Positions 13,422 to 24,386 of a stretch of 64,000 bases of DNA are shown here, in pieces. Numbering within the stretch: the stretch's first letter is position 1; every line of letters starts with the position of its first letter. Source of the stretch: Microplitis mediator (taxonomy: Eukaryota > Arthropoda > Insecta > Hymenoptera > Braconidae). Made by a program: the position numbers and the translations under genes. Under the pieces are notes generated by a model that saw only the letters and a program-made list of their open reading frames with translations, did not search any database and had not been told where the DNA came from. Location: positions 15,249,275 to 15,313,274 of the forward strand of contig NC_079975.1 in NCBI RefSeq assembly GCF_029852145.1, written 5' to 3'.

Positions 13422-14180
13422 TGTAATTAACAAAATAATCTTTTAGCCCGTCACCTTCACTCACTCCGATCGTGACACACTTGAATCTCTAAAGATTGGA
13501 ATGAACTATTAGAACTTAAACTTACAGGTTTTACACTTTGAATTTGTTGAGTCTTCAGCTCATATAAGTTCGGTATGAATCCCCGACTCCAGCAATTCAC
13601 TCGGACGAGAATCGCTGTTGATCACTTAACAATTATTATAAAAATCACCCACGGTGCGTGTGGTGATTTTTGGAAAAGAAAATATAATTTCGAAGAGACA
13701 ATTTTGAATTGAAATTTAACGGTAACAAGCAACTTGCCACGCCTCCTCGAGTGCAATATCGAGACGATCTTCCCGTGGGATTTTGTAGTAACTTGACTGT
13801 TTATATTTATTCAACGAAAATGAACTAATCGGTTTAAAAGAAATAGAAAATAGAAAAGAGGGTTGCCTAAACGTAACACGGTTTAGAACTCACGCGGGCC
13901 AGCAAGGAAGATACATTAACTTCTCAAGCGTCATAGGCTGCCGCACCTTGGTGTTCGTTGTTTTTATCACCTCGGTTCACGGTTCTGGAGGGAATAATTG
14001 AGAATATATAATTCGATGAATTTAGAATACAGTCAAGTGTAATTCCCTGATTGGAGGAATCGTTGACGATGTGCAACGAGGTGTTGGCCGAAGTTGCAAT
14101 CCCTAAAATTGTTAACGCTGCACTTTGCAGCAAGCGCGGCAAAGAGGCCCCTTTAAATATACGGCAAGCCGGATATAACA

Positions 14181-14931
14181 GCATCCCCCCCAAAGAAAGG
14201 ATACTTTTAGTGACCTTTCTTTGTACAATGGGGTCTCTTGGATTCGCCCGCTGGAAAGTTCAGCGTCAATTTTGACTTAAGTGAAAATAGGTATGGCAAC
14301 TGCTGAGTACTGCGTCCCGTTACAATTAAAGCTGAGACTATTCTATAAATTTTTGTTTGCTTTGGTCGGCAGTATTGTTATATTTGTATGTACTAGAATC
14401 TTAATAATAAAAAAAACATAGTTTTATAATTTTTTATAAGTATATAAAGTATGACCGTAGTGGTTTTAATATTTGTATTTAACTCAATTTTTATTGCTTA
14501 AAACGAATGTGCCTTTAGATATTCGAAAATCCCTGTATTTTCAATCAGTGTTTTGAAGTTTTATTTTTTTTTTAATTTTTGAGTTTTTCAAAGTTTTCGA
14601 AAATTTTCAGGTTATTTGAAAAAATTTTCAGTTTTCAAAATTTTCGAACATTTCTAACTGATTTGAAAAATTTTCGGTTTTTACGACAATTTTCAAAAGT
14701 TTGACTTTGGAAGAATAAAAATTTTATCAAAATATTCGAGAATTTTTAAATATTTGAGTTTATTTGAAAAAAAATTTTTGAGTTTCTGGAGATAGATAAA
14801 CAAAAAGAAAGAGAAAAAAAAGTTTTGAGTTTTTTTTTAACATTTTCAGAAATTTTTTAATTAGCTGAAGACTAATTTTTGGCTTTTGCAAAAATTTTCG
14901 AAATTTTGAATTTCTGATAAAACAAAGAAAC
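14181..14931. other. retroviral 3' region and AT-rich repeats
   Basis: Sequence just inside the 3' LTR. The C-run at 14185-14191 (G-run on the element strand) is a possible polypurine tract. From about 14520 the DNA becomes a degenerate repeat of TTTGAAAAATTTTC-like phrases. No gene is visible. Confidence 0.45.
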
Positions 14932-17273
14932 GGCCGTGGGACGATAAGTATACCGAATCGGCCCCAGATAGGGATCGGGCTCATTTTTTCAGGGAATGTT
15001 TGTACCCATGAGATACTTCGATGCTGCGAGTTTCAGGTCTTTATCTATAACCACTTCGGAGTAAATCGAAAAATACTGAAAATTAGAAAAAAAGTGATGT
15101 TTTCAGAGCGTACTTATTCGATTGATCCGAAAATTGGATATGTTTTGGGGGTTGATGGTAGCTATCTGGAAAAAAAATAAGAGCTATTTCGGCTCACAAA
15201 AACCTAAAAAAAATCGAGTTTATATTTTTAATTTCAATTTTTAAGCATCTTACCATTACGACACAGTTATGAAAATATTTTTTTTGAATTCCTTATCCAA
15301 TTTCTTATAAATCTATGGCCTTTTGAAATTTTTAAAAATGGTACTACATATTGAAAAAACATAAAAACCATTTTTTGCTCAAAAATCGGGTTTTTCTAAT
15401 AATTTTACTCTTGAACTGATAAAATACAAAACTCACTCATTTACTAAGGTAGAGAAAACCATAAAAGAAATAAAATATCCTTACATTATTAAAATAATTT
15501 TATTCAATGTACTTAACTGTTATTAAAAACTCTATCAGTAACTGTAATGAGTAAATCAGTATTCATTACTATTGTTTATGTAAATCAACGTTGTTTCAGA
15601 GAACTTAAACGTTCCCGCCCAATATTCAATGAATTCAACAACCACAAGATGGCACTGTAATTCGAAATTGGTATCACTGTTTTTTTTTGTGAAAAGTCAC
15701 TAGATCTGTAGATAACCTAAAAATTACTGAGTGTTGACATTCCAAAGAATTAGCTGTACTATTATCTATATTTAGTAATTATTTTTAATTGTTTAAATAA
15801 CTATTTAAGCGAAAATATGTCGACCCCTGAAGCTAATAATCCAAAGTGTTGTATTTGTTCGAAGTACCTAAAAAAAATGCCGGGTACTCCAAAACATATA
15901 AAATCTGACGAAGAAGCTGAAGAGTTTTCAACTGTTTTTGAGTGTCCGATTGTAGTTGGTGATATTCTTTGTTCGAATTGTCGCGTAAAAAAATATAAAA
16001 AAACCAAACTTGAAGATGAGAATCAGGAATTATCGTTGGAAGATGAACTACCTTCAGATAGGAGTGATCTTTTAGAAAGAACAGAATCGAGTTTATCAAC
16101 GATGACTTTATCTCAATCAACTACTGATGATCCATCTATTCATTTAGATGTTGCCTGTGATGATGAAATAGAAGAATGTATAGAAGTTCAAATGAAGAGA
16201 ACTGTTGCGACTCATAGATATTGTTGTGTATGTTCTGTCTCAAATCAAAATCTAGTCGCTGTTCCTCAAGATGCGTGTATGCAATGCTTTATAAAGAAAA
16301 TAATTTTTATTCCGAATGGGAATCGATGCTGCAGCGATCATCTCATAAAAAAACGCTTTTATACGGAGAATTTGAACCACTTGAAAGTTTATTCTAATTG
16401 GAGTAACTTAAGATCTTCAGAATTGTCTAAAATGAAGGAAAGTTTGGCTGTAGAACGTGATTCGACACTTCTCGATAAAATGGATGATGGTTATATGGAT
16501 GGCTAAAATCCCCAGACCAGCAGCAATACTCAACACTTCATTTAATAAAGATAATATTACTCCTGTGATTGATGAAGATAGCGACGAAGACTAGTCACAA
16601 ATTAGGAGAACAATTTTATTTATCATTTGTAGTAGATTAATATATTTAATTGCAGTTTTAATTATTTATGGATGAAATATCAGCGTTGAAATTAATAAAT
16701 AAAAAAAATTATATTAATAATGTAAGGATATTTTAGTTCTTTTATGGTTTTCTCTACCTTAGTAAACGAGTAAGTTTTGTATTTTATCAGTTCAAGAGTA
16801 AAATTATTAGAAAAACCCGATTTTTGAGCAATAAATGGTTTTTATGTTTTTTCAATATGTAGTACCATTTTTAAAAATTTCAAAAGGCCATAGATTCATA
16901 AGAAATTGGATAAGGAATTCAAAAAAAATATTTTCATAACTGTGTCGTAATGGTAAGATGCTTAAAAATTGAAATTAAAAATATAAACTCGATTTTTTTT
17001 AAGTTTTTGTGAGCCGAAATAGCTCTTATTTTTTTTCCAGATAGCTACCATCAACCCCCAAAACATATCCAATTTTCGGATCAATCGAATAAGTACGCTC
17101 TGAAAACATCAATTTTTTCTAATTTTCAGTATTTTTCGATTTACTCCGAAGTGGTTATAGATAAAGACCTGAAACTCGCAGCATCGAAGTATCTCATGGG
17201 TACAAACATTCCCTGAAAAAATGAGCCCGATCCCTTTCTGGGGCCGATTCGGTATACTTATCGTCCCACGGCC
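14932..17273 (+). mobile_element. TIR transposon carrying a cysteine-rich ORF
   Basis: GGCCGTGGGACGATAAGTAT at the left is exactly mirrored at the right end, which finishes TCGTCCCACGGCC. The arms are about 567 bp (14932-15500 and 16708-17273) with very few mismatches. The 1.2-kb centre contains one intronless ORF (15817-16506), an upstream AT-rich promoter-like region and AATAAA signals near 16690. I see no DDE transposase, so it is probably non-autonomous or a truncated derivative. A clean target duplication is not evident. Confidence 0.85.
15817..16506 (+). CDS. cysteine-rich zinc-finger-like protein inside TIR element (229 aa)
   Basis: The 229-residue frame starts MSTPEANNPKCCIC. It has paired cysteines near residues 11-15 (CCIC) and 52-55 (CSNC), an acidic middle (about 70-125), and a second cluster CCVC, CMQC, GNRCCSDHL at about 135-175. 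The second cluster resembles the N-terminal zinc-binding region found before DDE_Tnp_4-type domains in insect transposon proteins; that is from memory of the family, not a search. Translation in another frame after the stop continues with an acidic tail to about 16594, so the true end may have been lost by a frameshift. No catalytic DDE domain follows. It may be a DNA-binding accessory protein or a transposase remnant. Confidence 0.55.
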   Translation: MSTPEANNPKCCICSKYLKKMPGTPKHIKSDEEAEEFSTVFECPIVVGDILCSNCRVKKYKKTKLEDENQELSLEDELPSDRSDLLERTESSLSTMTLSQSTTDDPSIHLDVACDDEIEECIEVQMKRTVATHRYCCVCSVSNQNLVAVPQDACMQCFIKKIIFIPNGNRCCSDHLIKKRFYTENLNHLKVYSNWSNLRSSELSKMKESLAVERDSTLLDKMDDGYMDG

Positions 17274-18159
17274 TTTAATTATTTAGGTTCCTGAAATTAT
17301 AAGTTGTATTAGGTTCTGAAATTTACCCTTAAACTTGAATCCTACGAGCGAAAACCTACGTTGCATTAAAGAATTTTTAAATGGTCAGTCATATCTATGT
17401 TACCTGAAAATTCTGTTTTATTTAATCATTTTTTTCTTAATTTTGAAAGTATAATTCTTCCACCGGGATTTCCTTATAACATCTTTGGCTTTAATATTTA
17501 TTACTCTCGTAGAATAATTTTATTTATCCTCTCACTCACTCCAGTGCATTAAAAAAATGTATGCTTAGATCGTGGATGCATTGATTGGATGCTCCATGAT
17601 TTTATCAACATTCTTATGGATCTAATTACTCCTCTTATGATGCGCATAAGTTATTCACGGATATTTTGTGAGAGAAGGTCTCTTTAGTCGTGTAAATTCC
17701 TATTTTTTTTTTGAAAATAGCAATTTTGCACGGAGATCTTTGTTATTGAATAGTGAAATTGGATTACCAGTGAAATACATTATTTTAAAGTTATTTTTGC
17801 TGTGTAAACCCAGTGGGAAAACAGAGTTTAGTGTAAGTTACCAATAACTTGTTCGTGTTCTGTAAAAACAAAAAGAATTTAAATCATGCAACGTGGTCTG
17901 CTTTTGGAGCTCCTTCGGCCGATATCTGGATTTTGGGTTACTCCAAATGATCCTATTTGGCATCCGTGCGAACATAGGATTCATGGGTATTGGGTGTGGG
18001 AAGTTGTTCCCTCTGAGCCGCCGCTCGATTATTGGCGCAACTTCTGCCGTAATTTTTTGGAGGTAAGATTTACTGATATGATTTCTTTCTCTATTATTTT
18101 CCTCTTACTTTTTTTTCTCATTTTTTTTTTTTCTGACAGCATGATCATATTTTGTCAAA
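17274..18159 (+). other. AT-rich region with one exon-like frame (17886-18063)
   Basis: An open frame begins ATG at 17886 (MQRGLLLELLRPISGFW) and is less AT-rich than its surroundings. It runs into a good donor, GAG|GTAAGATTT, at 18063/18064. A pyrimidine-rich acceptor near 26565 would join it to a short second exon that stops quickly, with several kilobases of transposons in between. I do not recognise the protein. It is antisense to the retrovirus that surrounds it and may be fortuitous. Confidence 0.25.
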
Positions 18160-18410
18160 AAATTTTTTGAAATTTCTAATTTTTATTTGAAAAATTTTCA
18201 CAAATTTATTGTTTTTCCAAAAATTTGATTTTTTTTTTTAAAACTTTCAAAAATTTAATGAAATTTTAAATTTTAATTTGAAAAATTTTTAAAAAAATAT
18301 ATTTTTTTTCTGAACATTTGATTTTTCTTTGAAAAAAAATTTTTTTTTTTTCAAATTTTATAAAATTCTTAATTTTAATTGGAAATATTTAAAAAAATTT
18401 TTTTTTTTTC
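18160..18410. repeat. AT-rich minisatellite, part 1
   Basis: Repeats of about 105-110 bp contain GAACATTTGATTTTTCTTTG, poly-A/poly-T and TTTTAATTGGAAATATTT. The array is continued at 22651-22940 and 26326-26565. It was split first by the solo LTR at 18416 and by the LINE at 22941. Confidence 0.7.
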
Positions 18411-19314
18411 TGAACTGTTGCGTAAATATCAAATGGTCGCGCCAGAACACTTGATAACTCTACGCTCTACTTACCAGAGGTGCTGCTATCGACGCGCCCT
18501 CTGATACTCGGAATTTCAACTCGATAGCCAGCTACGCGGCAACTGCCATTATTCTACAACACTTGTTATAGATCACCACGTGCTACCAGCATTTATTAAA
18601 ATTTAATTACATCGTGCAAATTACTCTGCGTCATCAATTATATCATTCTGACAATAACTCGCTGATTTATCGAGTATTTTTTATCATCTATAGTTTTCAA
18701 TTACATCCTTAATTTCATACATAAACTCTGTGATCATTTTGTGTTGACCGCCTGTGAAACTAACCTGCCGGCTATATCTATATACATACTCGCCATCACG
18801 TAACTTTGCAGCCACAAGTAATTTATATCAAATTTACAATTTACTTTCCAATGCAGTCTCCTTAATTACTCATTGCTTAATTATTTACTCGTACTCGATG
18901 CCAACTGGTGTGACTGATGTCATCATTTAGTCATCCAGTCATACTTAATCTCTAAAATAAATATCAAATTTTATTTGTGACTGCAAAGGATAATCCAAGT
19001 TCAGACTCGGCTCTCGACGCATCTAATCAGTTACTCGGTTCTTACTCGTACTCTACATGTCGCGCAATAAAATTACTAGTGACTTAAAATTTATACTCGA
19101 AATATTTGTGATATTTGTGAATGATTAATTGTTAATAATTTTATTCATTACTGCGCTCTATATAATTATAGTAATTCACGTTTAAGCTGCCGTGTAAAAA
19201 TATAGAAAAATAGTATTCTACTAAACTCGATTAACTCAATTTTCACATCAACTGCGCTCTATATATATATGTATATAATATTTCATGTGTACGGTGCCGT
19301 GTAATTTATACAAG

Positions 19315-22300
19315 CAGTGTTGCCATCTTAGGGGTTTTACCACTAAATCTAGTGGTTTCGATTTCTCCCTAGTGGGTAAAATTTATTTTTGGTGGTAAGT
19401 GGTTTTTTTGGTGGTAAAGAAGTTTTGCGAAATAATTTTATTTATTTATTTTTTTTTTTAATGCATTGTTAATATTGTTCTTATTATTATATTTTATGCA
19501 CGTTTCACAGAATTTTTTTCAATTAAATTAATTACTTTTTTTTTATAAATTATAAATAAATAGATTTCAAATTTTTTTTTCTGTCGTTTTTTTTTCCCTC
19601 GTATCCCGCTTCAACAGTAGATTATTATACTGGAATTTTCAAAGTATTTGAACTGTATGAATGAGATTGACTCTACAACTTTTCTCTTGAAACTCGCTAT
19701 TAATTTTTACTCGGTTAAAATATAATTTAATACTTTTGACAATTATAACAAAATATATCCTAACTTAGCTAATAGTTTGAACTTAAAGAAAAAAAAAATT
19801 GTTTTCTACAAAAACAAAGAAACAAATGACTGTGAAAAGTGTTGGTCATGAAGATCACTCAAGTTTTACACTGTTAGTATTGATACTGTTCTAATTATTA
19901 TTATTATTATTTTATTTTAAATATTTGTTTCAATTTGATAATTTGTTTAATTATGTCGGAGTCTAAAAAATACTGTCAAAAATTTCGAACCGCTTGGCTT
20001 CAAGACCCGATTTTGAAAAATTGGTTACAAGCCGTTGAAAGTACATCTGGTCTAAGAGCGAAATGTACAGCGTGTGGTATTACATTAAAAAACCATTATT
20101 CTGATCTAAAAAATCACGGGAATACTCCAAGACATTTAGAAAAAGCCAAAGTTAGTACATTTAATTATAATTACATTTTTATTATCATTATTACTACCTT
20201 GTATGCATATAAAGTTTTACAATACTATATACTAACAATCACGTATTTTAATCTGTTCGTCAAAAAATCATTGATAATTCCATTTAATAATTAAATTACT
20301 AATATTATCCTAAACAGATATAAAACAAACGATGTTAAAAATTATTTAATAAATTAACTTGAATATTTAATTTTTTTTAGGAAATAATTAGTCAACAAAA
20401 GCTTCCTTTCAAAACAGTAAAAAATAATTCAGTTTCAATAAAAAAAGAAGAAGCAAGATTATCATTATTTATGGCTGTACATTCCAGCATCAGTTTAATC
20501 GATCATTTGGGTACAGTAGTCAATCATTCGCACAACGAAGAAACTAAAATTAAATTACATAGAACTAAATGTTCTAATATTATAATAAATGTTTTGGCGC
20601 CACATTTTTTCAATATTCTTAAAGAACATTTACAAAATAAGTCATATAGTTTATTGCTCGATGAATCCACTGATATTGCTGTGTTAAAGTATTTGGGTAT
20701 TATAGTGATTTATTACAGTAATGTTTATAAGAAAATTATATCAACCTATTTAGATCTTGCACCATTATTTGAGTCAAATGCTGAAGGCATCGTTTCTGCA
20801 ATTAAAAAAACTCTTGATCGATTTAATATGCCCATAAAAAATTTAGTCGGTATTGGGACTGATAATGCATCAGTCATGACTGGCATAAACAACGGTGTTT
20901 ACGCCAAATTGAAAGTTGACGTTCCCAATTTAATTCTAGTACGCTGTTTGTGCCATTCAATACAATTGGCAGTTTCAGCTGCTGCAAAAGAATTTTTGCC
21001 TCGGAACCTAGAGTTTTTAATTAGTGAAACTTATAATTGGTTTGCCCGGTCTTCGTCAAGGCAAGATAAATATAAAAAATTGTACAACGCAATAAATGAC
21101 GGAAAAAACCCTTTGAAAATGGTACAATCTTCTCAAACTAGATGGTTGTCTATTGAATCAGCAGTATCAAGAATCCACCAACAATGGCTTGAACTGAAGA
21201 CTTACTTTTCAATCGCCAAAATGGATGAAAGGTGTTACACAGCTGAACAGTTACATTCAATGTACAGCGATGATGTTAATTTTGCATTTATATCATTTAT
21301 TTATCCAATTCTTTCTGAGGTAAATAGAGTAAATAAACTTTTTGAGTCAAAAGATACGGATCACACAAAACTTTGTGATGAATTAATTAATTTAATTAAC
21401 ACACTTGTGAATAAAATTACACTTTCTTCTCACAAAATAGACATTTTTGAACAAAATATAAAGGACTATATTGATTCAACTTGTTACTCAGGATATAGAT
21501 TTGAGAACGTTATGACTAAATTGAAAGAAAAGGGACTTTCAAATGATGATGATAAAGCAATTCGGGGTCGGTGTATTACATTTATTGTTAAACTGATTGA
21601 AGAATTAAAAATAAGATTACCAAATAATTTACAAATAATGAAAAATTTTAAAAAATTAGCGTAAATAATGCATTGAACCCCAATAAACAACCGATTATTG
21701 ATTTATTAACTTATTTTAATAAGGATGAATAATTAATTGCGCAAGTTGATGAGCAATGGCGTCAAGTACATTTATTATCATGGACCGAAACCAATGATAC
21801 CAAAAAATTTTGGTACGAAGTTCTGGAGTACAAAGATGCTCAAGGACATCCCAGATTTCAACAACTAGCTTCGTTTGCAATTTCGTTATTGATATTACCT
21901 CATTCTAACGCCGATGTGGAGAGACTTTTTAGTAGTATGAATGTTGTAAAAAACAAACAACGAAATAAAATGACTTTGCCAATGCTAACATCAATTTTAT
22001 CAATAAGAGCTGGTTTGTCACAAGCAGGCAAATGTTGTGATACTTATGAAATTCCAGAAGACATTATAAAAAAAATCCGGACAAAAGAAGCTTACGCTGT
22101 CCCGGATGAAGTACTAATTGAAGGCCCTGAAAGTTCTTCAGACGAAAGTAACTAAGTCATAAAGTCTAAGTCATAGCTAAACGTCATAAAGTTATTTTAT
22201 ATAAAAAGTTAACATAAAATATTTAACTGTGTATTTTATTTAATTATAATTTATATTAATATTTATATTTGTTATAAATCATAAAAATATAGAATTTATT

Positions 22301-22490
22301 AACAACAAAATTGAATTTCAATCAAATAATTTAATTAAATTGACGCTTTGTTATTTTTAACTTCCCGCTAAGAAAATCGACGATTTTTTTTAAATGGTTT
22401 CAATATTTCTCTCTCAGGTAGCGTTAGTGGTCTTTTAGTGGTTTTTTTTTCGACAGTAGTGGTTCCTTGAGAAAATTTATGGCAACACTG
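19315..22490 (+). mobile_element. hAT transposon, copy 1 (3176 bp)
   Basis: Terminal inverted repeats are CAGTGTTGCCAT and ATGGCAACACTG. The 8-bp flanks TATACAAG and TAAACAAG are a target duplication with one change, and 8 bp is diagnostic of hAT. Subterminal regions at both ends are rich in GTGGT/ACCAC. The element has a two-exon transposase gene with a frameshift and an in-frame stop. Its length is identical to the copy at 53097-56272, and the translated parts are identical. Confidence 0.95.
19953..22155 (+). pseudogene. hAT transposase, two exons, frameshifted
   Basis: Exon 1 (19953-20150) encodes 66 residues with a BED-type zinc finger: CTAC at residues 38-41 and the histidines of LKNHGNTPRH. 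A 230-bp intron has donor AAA|GTTAGT and acceptor TTTTTTTTAG (20380). Exon 2 starts at 20381 in the same frame and carries the catalytic region, with LLDESTDIA, GIGTDNASVMTG and CLCHSIQL. The frame ends at 21664. Translation in another frame continues the protein (LNPNKQPIIDLL...) but meets TAA at 21730-21732, then runs to 22155 with the C-terminal dimerisation motif RLFSSMN. Total length about 650 residues is normal for hAT. The gene cannot make full-length enzyme unless it is recoded or spliced in a way I do not see. Confidence 0.88.
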
Positions 22491-22650
22491 TAAACAAGCT
22501 CTGTTCATAAAATTCATACTCGCTATTATCTGTGATTTATTTTTATTAAATATGGACAATACACCAAATTAGTGACTTTTTATTTCTTTCACTATCCCGA
22601 TCCAGCAAACTAAATATTTAATGTAGTTTAAGTTAATATTTTACATGTAC

Positions 22651-22940
22651 ATTTGATTTTTCTTTGAAAAAAATTTATTTTTTTTTTTAAATTTTATGAA
22701 AAAATATTTTTCTTATTTTGATTGGAAAAATTTTTTAAAAAATTTATTTTTTTGAAAATTTGATTTTTCTTTGAAAAAAAAAAAATTAAAAAAAAATTTT
22801 TTTTGAAATTTTTAATTTTAATTGGAAATATTTTTAAGAAATTTTTTTTTCCTGAATATTTGATTTTTCTTTGAAAAAAATTTTTTTTTTTTAAATTTTA
22901 TGAAAATTTTTTTTCTTATTTTAATTGGAAAAATTAAAAT
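22651..22940. repeat. AT-rich minisatellite, part 2
   Basis: Continuation of the 105-110-bp unit (ATTTGATTTTTCTTTGAAAA, AATTTTAATTGGAAA) between the solo LTR and the LINE poly-A tail. Confidence 0.7.
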
Positions 22941-23141
22941 TTTTTTTTTTTTTTTTTATTTAGTTTATTTAAGGTCGTTTTTTAACATCGAGGTCATCAA
23001 CGACCACTGTAATTACAAATTTAGTATATTTAGAAAGTATTTAATATTGAACATAAAATATACTGCGGTTTATTGTGAGAGCTATCATTTGATTCTTCTT
23101 TTAGAAACTAATCATAAACAATTTAATTGTAGCTTTAACTT

Positions 23142-24386
23142 TTAAATACAATTGTACAGTTTGATTCTTTTACGGAACTCTAAGGACTTCCGGCATCCAA
23201 TCAGTGTGTTTAGGCATTCTTTAATGTTGTTTGGAAGCTTTAAATCAGCTCTAATGTTCATTACAGAAGCACAATCCAAAAGTATGTGTCCAACGGTGAG
23301 ATCCGTACTATACCTGTTACATCTAGGTTGGTTCACTTTTTCCAGCAGCCATTGGTGAGTGATCAGCGTATGTCCAATCCGCAGTCTGTTGATTTTTACT
23401 TGGTCTTTTCTGGACATGGAGAACTCTGGGAATTTCTCATGTACTGAGTCTCTTATTTTTTGAAGTAGAGAACTTTTTTGATTCCAGGTCTTATTCCAGA
23501 GCTTCTGTGTCTCTACTTTGATTATTTTGAAGTAATCTTCCGGTGCAGGTGTTAGAATCGTGTCAGGTTTGTCTTTGAGGGTAGCATTTTTTGCTTGTAG
23601 GCCTGCCTCTACGTTGCCCTGGATGCCTGATGTCCAGGGATCCACACGATTTCTACTGTGGCAACGTTATTTAAGTTGTGTAGCAGAGTCGTAATTTCCA
23701 AGATCAGCGGTGTCTTTTTGGTATTACTCTTAATAGCAATTAGGGTGGACATAGAGTCCGAGAAGATTACTGATTTATCTTTTCTCTTTGAATTATTGAT
23801 CAGTTGGAGAGTCTTGTGTATTGCCGTAGCCTCACAAGTGAAGACTGAGTGATAGTCCTGTAGTAACTGGGTGCGTTTCCTTGTTCGCAATTATAGTGCA
23901 GCCCGATTTTCCATCAGCATGTGAGCCGTCAGTGTAATATTGATGGTGTTCTCTATACTTATCTTTAAATTCCAGGAATAGATTTTGGTAGGTGATGGCT
24001 GGTGTCGTTTTTCGAAAGTACTCTGCGAGCTCAAGGTTAATAGGTAGGACTAATTTTTCCCACGGCGGGGGCGTTTTCGTACTGCTAGTGGTCCAGCTAG
24101 GTAGCGGGAGAGCGAGTTCCTTCATGTATTTGCTGGATCTAATGCTCAACGGTTTGGGCAAAAATTTTCTTATTTCATATTCTATATCTGTTGCAGATAG
24201 CTTGAGTACCTGATTGGTAGCTAGGTTGTCTCCGCGAGTGGAGATCTTGGTTCGGTATTTTAGTACAAGTTCTTTTCGTCGAATAATTAACGGTTTGTCT
24301 CCTGCTTCGGCCAGCATACTATTAATAGGACTTGTTCTGAATGCACCTAGACAGAGTCTAAGGGCTGTATTTTGGATAGTCTCCAA
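23142..24386 (-). pseudogene. LINE RNase H and C-terminal region
   Basis: Frame 24386-23832 ends the RT connection (IQNTALRLCLGAFRTSPIN) and begins RNase H with YTDGSHADGKSG. The domain continues in a second frame 23890-23609 (IFSDSMSTL, VEIVWIPGH). Frame 23645-23142 gives the C-terminal tail, including LRIGHTLITHQWL, typical of LINE RNase H C-terminal regions. The domain is split by frameshifts near 23850 and 23620. Confidence 0.85.

Larger units (their letters stand above)
7089..13477. mobile_element. LTR-type insertion inside the retroviral LTR
   Basis: The intact sister LTR shows the pre-insertion sequence near 35838. Here the corresponding point is interrupted by DNA starting TGTAACGATCG and ending CGATCGTGACA, with CACT on both sides (7085-7088 and 13478-13481). 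TG...CA ends, an inverted terminal repeat and a 4-bp duplication fit an LTR retroelement product. I find no pol or gag frames in 6.4 kb, only regulatory-looking DNA: two TATA/initiator pairs, a CCTAGG repeat array and a G16 run. A long solo LTR or a compound of several LTRs is likely. A fold-back element (12480-13421) is nested in it. Confidence 0.65.
6613..14180 (-). repeat. 3' LTR of the endogenous retrovirus, split in two
   Basis: Segments 6613-7088 and 13482-14180 align in order with the intact LTR at 35486-36535. The intervening 6.4 kb is a later insertion bounded by a CACT duplication. This copy also has about 125 bp near 6862-6990 that the other LTR lacks. The end GGATATAACA at 14171-14180 is followed inward by a C-run (a G-run in element sense) that may be the polypurine tract. 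Confidence 0.85.
18416..22645 (+). mobile_element. solo LTR (TGTTGCG...TTTTACA), interrupted by a hAT element
   Basis: It begins TGTTGCGTAAATATCAAATG and ends GTTAATATTTTACA, matching the solo LTR at 59431-60527 over its whole length except for the hAT insertion at 19315-22490. Flanking pentamers TGAAC (18411-18415) and TGTAC (22646-22650) are a 5-bp target duplication with one mismatch. They fall inside the minisatellite phrase GAACATTTGATT, so the empty site is known. A 5-bp duplication suggests a BEL/Pao- or Copia-type parent. The net LTR length is about 1.05 kb. Confidence 0.85.
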
